A stretch of DNA of 64,000 bases from JADLGL01 sp050184415 (GCA_050184415.1 JBFXAJ010000004.1:62001-126000), one strand, 5' to 3'; shown: positions 52,325 to 61,467, counted from the first letter of the stretch. Numbers and translations are program-made. Notes: a model not told the origin generated them from the sequence alone.

Positions 52325-53545
52325 CTACGGCGTCGCCGCCGCGACCGGCTCGATCGACCGGTAGAAGACGAACGCATGGTCTTCCGCCAGCTCGGGGTGA
52401 AAGATCTTGAGGAGGTCGAGAAGGATCAGGTCCGGCCGCAGGACGCCGAGCTCCCAGAACGGCAGCGCGCCGGTCTCCGTGCCGCCGAGATCGTAGTTCC
52501 ACACCTGCCCGGCCTGGACGGCGGGCAGCGTGGCAAGGCGCGGCTCCTCGGCCTCGATGTCCGCGAGCGTCCGGTACTGCACGGCCGCGTTGATCCAGAA
52601 CTCCGCATCCGCCGCGCGGTCGAGGATGACCTCGAGGTCCGCGAAGGAAAGGCTCGCGGTGTCGCGGTTGTCGGCGAACACGTAACGCGCCCCCGCCGCC
52701 TCCATCGCCTGCGCCGAATAGGACGCCCCACCCGGCGCGTTGAAGACGCCCTGGAATGATGAGCCGGCGAAGACGAGGGGCCGTGCCGAGTCCGGGAGGT
52801 CGGCCGTCCGGGCCGCGGCCGCCGCGTAGTCGGCGTCGATGCGGTCGAACACGTCCATCGCGTCCGCCTCGGCATTGAAGAAGAGCGCGATGTATTTGAT
52901 CCACTCGGCGCGGGCGAGGATGTCCGGCTCGAGCCATTCGGCGTTGGCGACGACCGGAATGCCGGCATCGCGGATCCGGCCATAGGCAGGATCGTCGCCG
53001 CCGCCGGTCATCAGCGCGGCCGGACGCGCATCGATGACGAGCTCGAGGTTGGTTTCGAAGGTCGGGGCGAATTCGACGATGTGGCCGGCCGCGGCGCGCT
53101 CGAGCACCGACGCCGTGGCGGTGTAGGCGAGCGACGTGACCCCCGTCAGGCGATCGACGAGGCCGAGAGCGTCGAGCATCGGATTGTGCGTGGCGCTCGC
53201 CGAGAACAGCGTCGGCAGCGGGATCTGGATCACCGGCGCATCGGCAAGGTCGCCGCCGAGCTCGGGCTCCGGCGTCCCGCACTGCACGAGGACGTAGGTC
53301 TCGGGCGCCCCGCCGGGAAACGGCTGCACCACCGTCACGACCTTGTAGGTGTCGAAATAGTCGACGGTGAAGTTCTCGGCATAGGTGACCGTTGCCTTGT
53401 CGGGGAAATAGTCGACGCCGGCCTGGACGGTATCGACGCAACCGTCGGAGTTGGCTGCCGGCGCCTGGGCGGCCGCTCCTCCGGCGATGCCGATGGCCGT
53501 GACGAGGGCGGCAAACGCCGCGACGAGGCTTTTCTCAATAGGCAT
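52325..53545 (-). CDS. Periplasmic binding protein of a cobalamin/iron-chelate-type ABC importer
   Basis: A 406-residue exported protein with a signal peptide at 1-26 (ending G-A-A-A-Q). The Peripla_BP_2 fold follows (I-V-E-F-A-P-T-F-E-T-N-L-E-L-V-I-D-A-R-P and R-P-L-V-F-A-G-S). It is last in the permease-ATPase-binding-protein operon: its ATG overlaps the ATPase stop by 11 bases. The cobalamin riboswitch upstream of the operon suggests that it binds a corrinoid, although the family also contains siderophore binders. It is longer than E. coli BtuF. Confidence 0.85.
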   Translation of the reverse strand: MPIEKSLVAAFAALVTAIGIAGGAAAQAPAANSDGCVDTVQAGVDYFPDKATVTYAENFTVDYFDTYKVVTVVQPFPGGAPETYVLVQCGTPEPELGGDLADAPVIQIPLPTLFSASATHNPMLDALGLVDRLTGVTSLAYTATASVLERAAAGHIVEFAPTFETNLELVIDARPAALMTGGGDDPAYGRIRDAGIPVVANAEWLEPDILARAEWIKYIALFFNAEADAMDVFDRIDADYAAAAARTADLPDSARPLVFAGSSFQGVFNAPGGASYSAQAMEAAGARYVFADNRDTASLSFADLEVILDRAADAEFWINAAVQYRTLADIEAEEPRLATLPAVQAGQVWNYDLGGTETGALPFWELGVLRPDLILLDLLKIFHPELAEDHAFVFYRSIEPVAAATP

Positions 53546-54590
53546 GCGTGTTCTCGCGATTGATGTTGGCAATGCTGGACTCCTCGGCGAGCGCCCGGAC
53601 GAAGGCCGCGAGCTCGGCATAGGTCGCGCCGGTGCGGGCGACGCCGGGCGCTGCGGCGGACCACGCGCCGCGCGCGCCGATGGCGGTCACCCTGAGCGCG
53701 TCGGGCCGATCGGCGGCGCGGAGGTCGAAGCCCTCGCGTTCGAGCACGGCGGAAACGAGCACGGCGCCGAGACCGTCACCGATGACGATCGCGCTCCGCG
53801 CCGGTTCCCGGCGGAGGCGGAAGGTACGCGCCTCCGGATCGAAACTGATGCGGTCGCTGAGGAACGCATCGGCGAACGCGCCGTCCGCGACGAGGTCCTC
53901 GGGGGCGCCGTCGCTCAGCGAACGGTCCGGTCCGACCAGCCAGATGCGGTCGGCGGTGCGGAGGGCAAGGTCGAGCTCGTGGGTCGAGGCGACGATGGTG
54001 ACGCCCCCTTCGCGCGCGAGGCGGCGGAGGAGCCCCATGAGCTCGACGCGGCCGGCGACATCGAGAAATGCGGTCGGCTCGTCGAGGAGCAGGATCGCCG
54101 GTTCCTGGGCCAACGCGCGGGCGATGTTCACCCGCTGCCGCTCGCCATCCGACAATTCCATCACGTCGCGGTCGGCCAGATGCTCCGCGCCAACCGCCGC
54201 CAGCGAGCGGCGGACGGCGTCGTGATCGGCCGGCCCGAGCCGGCCACCCCAGCCGACATGCGGATAGCGGCCGAGCGAAACGACCCGGGCGGCGCTGAGC
54301 GAGCCGACCTCGAACCGCTCGGTCCGCACCAGCCCGACAAGGCGCGCGCGCTCGATGTCGCGAAGGCCCGCGGCCGCCCGCCCGTCGAGGAGCAATTGTC
54401 CCGCAAGCGGGCCGAGGGAGCCGGACAGAGTGCGCAGCAGCGTGGTCTTGCCGACGCCGTTCGGACCGATCAGGCAGACGAACGCGCCGCGCCCGACCAC
54501 AAGGTCAAGGCCGCTCAGCACCGGGTAACGCCGGCCGCGGCGCCGGTAGCCGACCGTGAGGTCCCGCGCCTCGATCGCCGCCTTCGTCAT
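53535..54590 (-). CDS. ATPase of a corrinoid-type ABC importer
   Basis: A 351-residue ATP-binding subunit of the FecE/BtuD class. Walker A is G-P-N-G-V-G-K-T-T at 42-50, the signature is L-S-D-G-E (a common variant of LSGGQ), Walker B is A-I-L-L-L-D-E-P, and H-loop is S-T-H-E. The segment usually containing the Q-loop reads G-L-V-R-T-E-R-F, without a clear Gln. About 90 residues beyond the ATPase core form an unassigned C-terminal extension. Its ATG overlaps the permease stop in ATGA, giving tight translational coupling. Confidence 0.9.
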   Translation of the reverse strand: MTKAAIEARDLTVGYRRRGRRYPVLSGLDLVVGRGAFVCLIGPNGVGKTTLLRTLSGSLGPLAGQLLLDGRAAAGLRDIERARLVGLVRTERFEVGSLSAARVVSLGRYPHVGWGGRLGPADHDAVRRSLAAVGAEHLADRDVMELSDGERQRVNIARALAQEPAILLLDEPTAFLDVAGRVELMGLLRRLAREGGVTIVASTHELDLALRTADRIWLVGPDRSLSDGAPEDLVADGAFADAFLSDRISFDPEARTFRLRREPARSAIVIGDGLGAVLVSAVLEREGFDLRAADRPDALRVTAIGARGAWSAAAPGVARTGATYAELAAFVRALAEESSIANINRENTHAY

Positions 54591-55693
54591 GCGATGAACG
54601 CGCCCTTCCGCGCCCGCAGGAGGACGAAGACGACGACCGGCGCGCCGATCAGCGCGGTCACCGCGTTGAGCGGCAGCAGCCCGTCGCGGCTCGCGAGGAG
54701 CGCGAGGATCTGGGCGATGAGCGCGATGGCGGCGCCGAGGATGATGACCGCCGGGACGAGCGTCCGGTGGTCGGAGGTCCCGAGGAGCCCGCGCGCGAGA
54801 TGCGGCACCGCAACACCGAGGAACACGATCGGGCCGCAGAAGGCGGTGACGACGCCGGCCAGCGTCGAGGAGCCGGCGAGTGTCGCAAGCCGCATCAGCC
54901 GCGTGTTGAGCCCCATCGACCGGGCGTATTCCTCGCCGAGGAGGAGCGCGTTGAGCTGCTTGGTGGTGGCGGCGGCGATCGCCATGCCGGCGAGAAGAAG
55001 CGGCGCGAAGACGACGAGCTGGCCCCAGGTCACGCCGCTGAACGAGCCGAAGCCCCACGCGATCCAGCGCTGGAGCTGCTCGAAGGAGGTTCCCACGACG
55101 AGGATCGTGACGATCGACTGGACGGCGTAGCCGAACATCAGTCCGACGATCAGGATCGTCGCCGCATTGCGGACGCGCGCCGCGATCAACAGGACCGGCA
55201 CCAACACCGCGAAGGCGCCGACGATCGACGCGCCCGCAAGCGCGAGATCGCCACCGAAGCCGCCATTGCTGCCGAGGACGATCCCGGTGGCACTCGCGGT
55301 GCCGAGCACGACGAGCGCGACGCCGAGGCTGGCGCCCGACGTGATGCCGAGCGCGAAGGGATCGGCGAGCGGGTTGCGCAGCAGCGTCTGCATCTGGAGG
55401 CCGGCAATGCCGAGCGCGGCGCCGGCGAGCGCGGCGACGATGGCCCGCGGCACGCGGACGTTCTCGACGATCGTCGTCCAGCTCGCGCGCGCCGGCTCGC
55501 GGCCGAACAGGATGCCGACGACGTCGCCGAGCGGGATCGTCACCGACCCGAGCGCGATGGCGAGGAGAAAGGCGAGGACGAAGATCGCCACGAGAGCGAA
55601 GAGGACGACGATCGTGCGCGGGCGCGTGAGGAGCGACGGCAGCGCCTCGTCGCGAACCTCCCGCACGCCCGTTCCCGCTCCTGCCAACAGCAT
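54587..55693 (-). CDS. Permease of a corrinoid/iron-chelate ABC importer (FecCD family)
   Basis: A 368-residue integral inner-membrane protein with about ten hydrophobic helices. FecCD/BtuC signatures are R-V-P-R-A-I-V-A-A-L-A-G-A-A-L-G-I-A-G-L-Q-M-Q, N-P-L-A-D-P-F-A-L-G-I-T-S-G-A-S-L-G-V-A and G-P-I-V-F-L-G-V-A-V-P-H-L-A-R. First gene of the operon and directly downstream of the cobalamin riboswitch. A 7-bp inverted repeat (55694-55700 with 55722-55728) abuts its ATG and may be part of the expression platform. Confidence 0.93.
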   Translation of the reverse strand: MLLAGAGTGVREVRDEALPSLLTRPRTIVVLFALVAIFVLAFLLAIALGSVTIPLGDVVGILFGREPARASWTTIVENVRVPRAIVAALAGAALGIAGLQMQTLLRNPLADPFALGITSGASLGVALVVLGTASATGIVLGSNGGFGGDLALAGASIVGAFAVLVPVLLIAARVRNAATILIVGLMFGYAVQSIVTILVVGTSFEQLQRWIAWGFGSFSGVTWGQLVVFAPLLLAGMAIAAATTKQLNALLLGEEYARSMGLNTRLMRLATLAGSSTLAGVVTAFCGPIVFLGVAVPHLARGLLGTSDHRTLVPAVIILGAAIALIAQILALLASRDGLLPLNAVTALIGAPVVVFVLLRARKGAFIA

Positions 55694-55784
55694 CGTCCGA
55701 CCACGCGCTAGGGGAGCACCATCGGACGACCGCTGGACGGACGGGACCGTCGCGCGGCAACCCGTCGGGACTCCCCGCCCCGAG
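55694..55784 (-). promoter_or_regulatory. Putative riboswitch expression platform
   Basis: Between the B12-box and the permease ATG. CGTCCGA (55694-55700) and TCGGACG (55722-55728) are perfectly complementary, and the hairpin would cover the ribosome-binding region immediately before the ATG. This favours control of translation start. Inference from position only. Confidence 0.45.
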
Positions 55785-55965
55785 CAAAGTTCACCGTCGC
55801 GGCAGGTCTCCTGGCTCGCGGGTCGTCGCCGTCCGGACCGCCTTCCCGACGTCCGGAGACGTCAGTGGCTTTCGGTGTCAGGACAGCTCGCCGCTCACAG
55901 TTGCGGGGGCAGCTCCGGCCTCTCGGCAACGCCGATTTCCGGATTCCCTCTTAGCTCTCGCGCCC
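55785..55965 (-). ncRNA. Cobalamin (adenosylcobalamin-class) riboswitch
   Basis: On the minus strand the conserved elements appear in order: GCCACTG (RNA from 55869-55863), GGGAAGGC (55847-55840) and the B12-box AGCCAGGAGACCTGCC (55816-55801). The spacing is right for the class. It lies about 90-270 nt upstream of the FecCD permease and would repress the importer when cobalamin is plentiful. Exact ends are estimated. Confidence 0.93.
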
Positions 55966-56098
55966 GGCTGGGTGCAGAGAACCGCGACGGCCCATACCTC
56001 CCGCCGGCGCGCGCCGAAGTCAAGCCGGCGCTTGTTTTCGGCGCCGCCCGCACACATCTTCCCTGTGCGGCCAGCATCGTGCCGCAACGGAGGACGAG

Positions 56099-56626
56099 AT
56101 GGACCACAACGACCGCCAGGCGATCGACGGCCTGTTCCGGAAGCTCGCCGAGGTCGAGGGCCGCACCGGTCCGCGCGATCCGGAGGCCGAGGCGCTCATC
56201 CGCCAGCGCGTCGCCGAGCAGCCGAGCTCCGCCTACTACATGGCGCAGACGATCGTCGTTCAGGAGCAGGCGCTCGCCGCCGCCCAGGACCGCATCCAGC
56301 AGCTCGAATATTCGGGGAACCGTGGCGGCGGCCTTTTCGGCGGCCTGTTCGGGGGCGGGTCACGCCCGCCGCCGGTGCCGAGCCGCAACGTACGCAACCA
56401 GGGTTACGGCTACAATGACCCCGGCTATGGCCGCGGCGGCGGTGGCGGCGGCTTCCTTGCCGGCGCGGCGCAGACCGCGGTCGGCGTCGCGGGCGGCGTG
56501 CTTCTCGCCAACCTCATCACCGGCGCGTTCAGCGGCGACGAAGGCGCGGGCGCGGATGATGGCGGCGACGCCGGTGGCGATATGGGCGGCGACTTCGGCG
56601 GCGGGGATTTCGGCGGCGACTTCTAA
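56099..56626 (+). CDS. DUF2076 family protein
   Basis: A 175-residue protein starting MDHNDRQAIDGLFRKLAEVE. The N-terminal helical part (D-P-E-A-E-A-L-I-R-Q-R-V, A-Y-Y-M-A-Q-T-I-V-V-Q-E-Q-A-L) is typical of DUF2076. It is followed by Gly-rich segments, a short hydrophobic helix (V-G-V-A-G-G-V-L-L-A-N-L-I) and an Asp/Gly tail ending G-G-D-F. Widespread in alphaproteobacteria; function unknown. The stop overlaps that of the convergent small membrane gene. Confidence 0.88.
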   Translation: MDHNDRQAIDGLFRKLAEVEGRTGPRDPEAEALIRQRVAEQPSSAYYMAQTIVVQEQALAAAQDRIQQLEYSGNRGGGLFGGLFGGGSRPPPVPSRNVRNQGYGYNDPGYGRGGGGGGFLAGAAQTAVGVAGGVLLANLITGAFSGDEGAGADDGGDAGGDMGGDFGGGDFGGDF

Positions 56627-56787
56627 CCGCCGCTGCTCTCCGTCCCGTCGCGGCGGACCGGCATCGGCTGCCCCGGCGCGGCCTTGCCCGCGTCTTTCTT
56701 GCGCCGCTGCGACAGGAAGACCATGACGGCGTAGAAGCCGCAGACGCCCGCGGCGATCGCCATCACGAGAATCTCATTGGTATCCAT
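56623..56787 (-). CDS. Small single-helix membrane protein
   Basis: A 54-residue protein starting MDTNEILVMAIAAGVCGFYA. One transmembrane helix (about 6-26) is followed by Q-R-R-K-K-D and a polar tail. Its stop (complement of CTA at 56623-56625) overlaps the TAA of DUF2076 at 56624. Size and layout are those of small respiratory or cell-envelope accessory peptides. No family is recognised, but the hydrophobic-then-basic order and alphaproteobacterial codon use support a real gene. Confidence 0.55.
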   Translation of the reverse strand: MDTNEILVMAIAAGVCGFYAVMVFLSQRRKKDAGKAAPGQPMPVRRDGTESSGG

Positions 56788-56953
56788 GAAGTGCCAGCGC
56801 TCCCCGCGGGCGCGGCAATCGCCGCTGCCTGCAACTTCCTTCCGCGGGGCTTCCCACTTCAGGTCTTTGCAGCGCTTAGCATATCAGGACAGGGTGAGGA
56901 ACGCCGCGTCCGGGGCGGACGATCCGCTCGTCAGGTCTGCGCGGGGGGAAGAT

Positions 56954-57029
56954 TGGTACAGCTGACTGGGCTCGAACCAGTGACATCCGGATCCACAATC
57001 CGACGCTCTACCAACTGAGCTACAGCTGC
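56954..57029 (-). tRNA. tRNA-His (GTG anticodon)
   Basis: A 76-nt gene with encoded CCA. The acceptor is GCAGCTG with CAGCTGT, the anticodon loop TTGTGGA (anticodon GTG) and the T loop GGTTCGAGCCC. The discriminator is A73 and the base before G1 is T, so there is no encoded G-1 and position 1:72 is G-U. Loss of G-1 and of C73 is known in one clade of alphaproteobacteria and is paired with a matching HisRS. Confidence 0.95.
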
Positions 57030-57239
57030 ACGTTCAATCGGGGCGGAACGTAGAAGGTCGGCCCACCCATTTCAAGCGAGCACCGGCGCGATGGATGTCG
57101 CAATCTGCCGCGGCCGTCTTAACCTCGTTTTCGATTCATCGGGGCGACGGATGCGTTGCGGCGTGGACGTATGGAGCGCATCGCCCTATCAAATCCCTCG
57201 GACCGCTGAAGAGCGGGGAGCGCCCGTCGGAAGCGCCGC

Positions 57240-60200
57240 ATGAAACGGCCCAGCCATTCGTTCCTCGACCTCACCGCCCTTCCCGAGGTCGGCGCCCTGT
57301 TGCTCGATCCGCGGGCCGCGTGGCTGTGGTCGGAGGATGGCAGCCGCCTCCTCTGGGCCAATGCCGCCGGCATCCGCACCTTCGGCGACGGCACCGCCCA
57401 GCAGGCGATCGAGCGTCGTTTTCCCGCGAGCCATCCCGTCGTCCTTCAGCTCACGAGCCTCGCCCCGACGCTGAAGACCGCCGAACCGCAGATGACCCTT
57501 CTCCGCCTGCCGGCGGTGACGGGGACGGAAGCCCATCTCGCCGTCGCCACGCGCCTCCCGATCGACGAGGAGGAGGACGCCATCCTGATCGCCTCGCAGC
57601 AGCCGCCGCAGGCGCTGGAGCCCCTGACCGGACGGGCCTTTGCCCTTGCCGCGGCGATCGCCGGCGAGGGCATGACGGCCGTGATCGTCCGGCCCGACGG
57701 CAAGCTGGTCGGCTCCTCGGAGGGCGACGATCTCGAGGCCGTCCTTCCCGCCCTGGCCGACCTTGCGGCGTCGACGTCGACGGCCGGCCGCCGCATCCTG
57801 AAGCGCCGCATCCGGTTCGGCCGCGAGCAGCGCGTGATCGGCATGGCCGCCATCACCGCGGCCGAAGGCGAGTTCCGCCTGGCGCTGATCGGACCCGCCG
57901 AGGGAGCTTCGGCCGCCACGGACCGAACGTCCGCAGAAGCGCGCCCTTCCCCCGGCGCGGCGGGCCACGCACCGGCGGGAGGGGCGAAGGCGCCTCTCCC
58001 GGACGACGCGCCGCTCGCGCCGCCCGCCCCCGGCGAGACCGTGCCGTTCGTCTTCGAGGTGCGGCCCGCGCCGGTGCGGTTCGCCTGCCAGCTCGATGCC
58101 GAGCATCGCTTCACGCAGATCTCGCCCGAACTGGCTGCGCTGGTTGGCCCGCGATCCGCCGACATTGTCGGGCTGCGCTGGACCGACGTCGCGAAGGCAT
58201 TTCATTTCGGCGCCGCCGAGGCGGTCGAGCGCCTCCTCGCCCGGCGCGACACCTGGAGCGGCGTGACGGTCTACTGGCCGATCCAGGATTCGGCCGATGC
58301 GGTCGCCGTCGACCTCGGCGCCCTCCCGACCTTCAACCGGGCCGGCGGCTTCGAGGGCTTCCGCGGCTTCGGCGTCTGCCGCACCAGCGACACCCGCCCG
58401 CTCAGCGAGACCCACGAGCCGAAGCCGGCCCCGATCCCGCCGCCGCCGGCCGAGCCAGCGCGGCCGAATTCGAACGTCGTGCGGCTGGCGGTGGGGTCTC
58501 CGCAGCGCGACCGGCCGCTGAACGGCAACGAGCAGGACGCCTTCCGCAGGATCGCCACGGCATTGCAGCCGGACGAGGACGGACCGGACGGCGCTCCTGC
58601 CGCGCCGCCGCCGGAGCCGGCCGCGGGCGAAGCGGAGCCCGCGGCCCCCTCCGGTGTGGCTGCGGAAGCGGCCACCGCGGCGGAAACCGCGGCAGCCGCG
58701 GCGGAGGCACCGGATGCCGCCATCGACACCGGCGCCGGGCTGCCCATCCCGGCACGGTTCCTCGACCGCATTCCGCTCGGCCTCCTCGTGTTCCGCGACC
58801 GCTCGGTGCTGTTCGTGAACCGGGCCCTTCTCACGCGCCTCGGCTATGCGAGCCGTGCGGCCCTCGTCGACGCCGGCGGCGCGGACATCCTCTTCGCCAC
58901 CGCCGCCGAGGCCAGCGATAGCGATGGCGATGGCCAGATCCATCTCCGCGCCGCCGATGGCGAGGACGTCGCGCTCGACGCCAAGCTGCACATCGTGCCC
59001 TGGGCCGACGGGTCGGCGACCATGCTGTCGACCCGGCTCGACCCCGACCCGGCGCCCTCGCCCCAGGAAACCGCGGCACACGCCGCGGCGCGCTCGCGCA
59101 TCGACGAACTGGAAGCAGTGCTCGACACCGCAACCGACGGCGTCGCCGTGCTCGACTCGGATGGCCGGATCGAGAGCCTCAACCGCAGCGCAGAGGCGCT
59201 GTTCGGGGTCGAGGCCGCCGACGTTCGCGCCCAGCCTTTCGTCAACCTTCTCGCCGAGGAAAGCCGGCGCGCGGCGCTGGACTATTTCGAAGGCCTCTCG
59301 CGCAGCGGCGTCGCGAGCCTCCTCAATGATGGCCGCGAGGTGATCGGCCGCGTGCCGTCGGGCGGGCTGATCCCGCTCTTCATGACGATGGGGCGGCTTG
59401 CCGAGCATGGGAAGTTCTGCGCGGTCCTCCGCGACATGACGCAGTGGAAGACCGCGGAGGAAGAGCTCATCGCGGCTCGCCGGACGGCGGAGCTCGCCAA
59501 CCGGCACAAATCGGACTTCCTGGCACGCGTCAGCCACGAAATCCGCACGCCGCTCAATGCCATCATCGGCTTCTCCGAGGTGATGCTCGAGGAGCGCTTC
59601 GGCCCGATCGGCAGCGACCGCTATCGCGAATACCTCAAGGACATCAGGGTTTCCGGCGCGCATCTGATGAGCCTCATCAACGACCTCCTCGACCTCGCCA
59701 AGATCGAGGCCGGCAAGCTCGAGCTCGCCTTCACCGAGGTTTCGGTCAACGATGTCCTTCAGGAATGCGTTGCGCTGATGCAGCCGGAAGCGAACCGCCG
59801 CCGGATCATCATCCGCACCAGCCTCGGCACCGCCGTGCCGCCGGTGCTCGCCGACCAGCGCTCGCTGCGCCAGATCGTGCTCAACCTGATGTCCAACGCG
59901 GTGAAGTTCACGCTCGCCGGCGGACAGGTGATCGTGTCGACGGCGGTCGACGGCACCGGCGACGTCGTGCTCCGCATCCGCGACACCGGGATCGGCATGT
60001 CGGAGAGGGACCTCGAGACCGCGCTCAAGCCGTTCGAGCAGGTCACCACCACCAGCCGCGGCCGCTCGGACGGGACCGGCCTCGGCCTGCCGCTGACCAA
60101 GGCCCTCGTCGAAGCGAACCGCGCGGTTTTTGCGATCGACAGCGCGCCCAATCAGGGAACGATGGCCAAGGTCACCTTCCCGGCGCGCCGCCTCCCATAG
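57240..60200 (+). CDS. Large PAS-domain sensor histidine kinase of the PdhS/PleC/DivJ family
   Basis: A 986-residue kinase with no transmembrane helix. N-terminal PAS-like regions lie near 280-345, 503-555 and 620-680, separated by a long Ala/Pro/Glu-rich linker (about 440-500). The H-box is F-L-A-R-V-S-H-E-I-R-T-P-L-N-A-I-I-G-F-S-E with H766. The following E-R-F-G-P-I-G-S-D-R-Y segment is the cell-cycle PdhS/PleC/DivJ signature. N-box L-N-L-M-S-N-A-V-K-F-T and G2 G-T-G-L-G-L-P complete the ATPase. Such kinases act on DivK/PleD and control polarity. This is inferred from family. Confidence 0.93.
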   Translation: MKRPSHSFLDLTALPEVGALLLDPRAAWLWSEDGSRLLWANAAGIRTFGDGTAQQAIERRFPASHPVVLQLTSLAPTLKTAEPQMTLLRLPAVTGTEAHLAVATRLPIDEEEDAILIASQQPPQALEPLTGRAFALAAAIAGEGMTAVIVRPDGKLVGSSEGDDLEAVLPALADLAASTSTAGRRILKRRIRFGREQRVIGMAAITAAEGEFRLALIGPAEGASAATDRTSAEARPSPGAAGHAPAGGAKAPLPDDAPLAPPAPGETVPFVFEVRPAPVRFACQLDAEHRFTQISPELAALVGPRSADIVGLRWTDVAKAFHFGAAEAVERLLARRDTWSGVTVYWPIQDSADAVAVDLGALPTFNRAGGFEGFRGFGVCRTSDTRPLSETHEPKPAPIPPPPAEPARPNSNVVRLAVGSPQRDRPLNGNEQDAFRRIATALQPDEDGPDGAPAAPPPEPAAGEAEPAAPSGVAAEAATAAETAAAAAEAPDAAIDTGAGLPIPARFLDRIPLGLLVFRDRSVLFVNRALLTRLGYASRAALVDAGGADILFATAAEASDSDGDGQIHLRAADGEDVALDAKLHIVPWADGSATMLSTRLDPDPAPSPQETAAHAAARSRIDELEAVLDTATDGVAVLDSDGRIESLNRSAEALFGVEAADVRAQPFVNLLAEESRRAALDYFEGLSRSGVASLLNDGREVIGRVPSGGLIPLFMTMGRLAEHGKFCAVLRDMTQWKTAEEELIAARRTAELANRHKSDFLARVSHEIRTPLNAIIGFSEVMLEERFGPIGSDRYREYLKDIRVSGAHLMSLINDLLDLAKIEAGKLELAFTEVSVNDVLQECVALMQPEANRRRIIIRTSLGTAVPPVLADQRSLRQIVLNLMSNAVKFTLAGGQVIVSTAVDGTGDVVLRIRDTGIGMSERDLETALKPFEQVTTTSRGRSDGTGLGLPLTKALVEANRAVFAIDSAPNQGTMAKVTFPARRLP

Positions 60201-60432
60201 GGACGAGTGCCGCGTCACCGTCTTTTGACCCGAAGGGCCGCACGCTAGCCTGCGGACGGAATTGCCGTTTCACCCGCATTTAGATTCGTTCCAGAAGTCG
60301 ACCCAACAACCTATTGAAACAACTCGCGGTCTTGATTGACTGTTGAGTCGGGAGGCGACATCAGTCGGCGGCCGGCGAACAGCGCGGCGGTCCTGAGGGT
60401 GAGGCAGCGCCTCGCCGGAGAGAGGAACACCC

Positions 60433-61467
60433 ATGGCACGCGTGTCACTGGCAGGCCTGGCCGCCCTTGCGGCCGCCGGGATGATGACAGCCGGCTTCGC
60501 ATCGGGCGCGTCGGCGCAGGCGGTCAACGTCTACACGACGCGGACGCCCGACAGCGCGCTCCCCCTCCTGACGGAGTTCTCGGCGCAGACCGGCGTCGCG
60601 GTGAACACGATCTACGTCGTCGGGGACATCGCGGCGCGAATCACCGCCGAGGGCGCAACGTCGCCGGCCGACCTCATCCTTGCCGACTTCACCGCGCTCG
60701 CCGACCTCGCCGAGCAAGGGCTGACCCAGCCCGTGACGTCGGCCGCCCTCGCCGCGGCGGTCCCGGAACAGCTCCGCGATCCCGCCTCGAACTGGTTCGC
60801 GCTGTCGATGGGCGCCACCGTGATCTACGCCGCCGCCGATCGCGTCGACAACGAGGCGCTGACCTACGAGGATCTCGCGAGCCCGGAGTGGGCCGGCCGC
60901 ATCTGCATGCGGTCCGGCCTCGACCCGATGAACGTGGCCCTGTTCTCGGCCTACCTCGCCAAGCATGGCGAAGACGAGACCGCCGCCTACATCTCGGACC
61001 TGCAATTGAACCTCGCCCGCGAGGCCGGCGGCGACGACCGCGACGCCGCGCGCGACCTCGCCGAGGGCATCTGCGACGTCGCGATCGGCAACACGACGAC
61101 GCTCGGCCTCATGCATCTCGGCCTCGGCGGCCCGATCGAACAGGAATGGGCGGCGGCGATCCGGCCGATTTTCGCCACCTTCGACGACGGCGCGGGCACA
61201 CTGCCCGCCGTGACCGGAGCTGCCCTTGCGGCCAACGCCCCCCATCCCGAGCAGGCGATCATGCTCCTCGAGTTCCTCTCCTCCGCCGCCGGCCAGGACG
61301 TCTTCGCCATCGCGAATTTCGAGTACCCGATCGATGCCACCATCGCCCTCGAGCCGCTCACTGCCGGCTTCGGGGAGTTCATCCCTGACCCGACGCCGCT
61401 GGCGGAGATCGGAGCCAACCGCGGCATCGTCCGCGGCCTCGTGGAAGCCGCCGGCTTCGACGGCTGA
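60433..61467 (+). CDS. Periplasmic ferric-iron-type ABC binding protein (FbpA-like)
   Basis: A 344-residue exported protein. Signal peptide 1-29 (ending A-S-A-Q). The mature start V-N-V-Y-T-T-R-T-P-D-S-A-L-P-L-L, the D-L-I-L-A-D-F segment, and the N-W-F-A-L-S-M-G-A-T-V-I-Y-A block followed by Y-E-D-L-A-S-P-E-W-A-G-R-I are typical of the FbpA/AfuA family. Paired Tyr iron ligands common in FbpA are not certain here. It is followed by a two-unit permease after 630 bp of repeats; the ATPase is not in the window. Confidence 0.85.
   Translation: MARVSLAGLAALAAAGMMTAGFASGASAQAVNVYTTRTPDSALPLLTEFSAQTGVAVNTIYVVGDIAARITAEGATSPADLILADFTALADLAEQGLTQPVTSAALAAAVPEQLRDPASNWFALSMGATVIYAAADRVDNEALTYEDLASPEWAGRICMRSGLDPMNVALFSAYLAKHGEDETAAYISDLQLNLAREAGGDDRDAARDLAEGICDVAIGNTTTLGLMHLGLGGPIEQEWAAAIRPIFATFDDGAGTLPAVTGAALAANAPHPEQAIMLLEFLSSAAGQDVFAIANFEYPIDATIALEPLTAGFGEFIPDPTPLAEIGANRGIVRGLVEAAGFDG

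Noticed and set aside
57189..60218. A minus-strand open frame of about 1009 codons
   Set aside because: Antisense shadow of the PdhS-type kinase with no protein family character.
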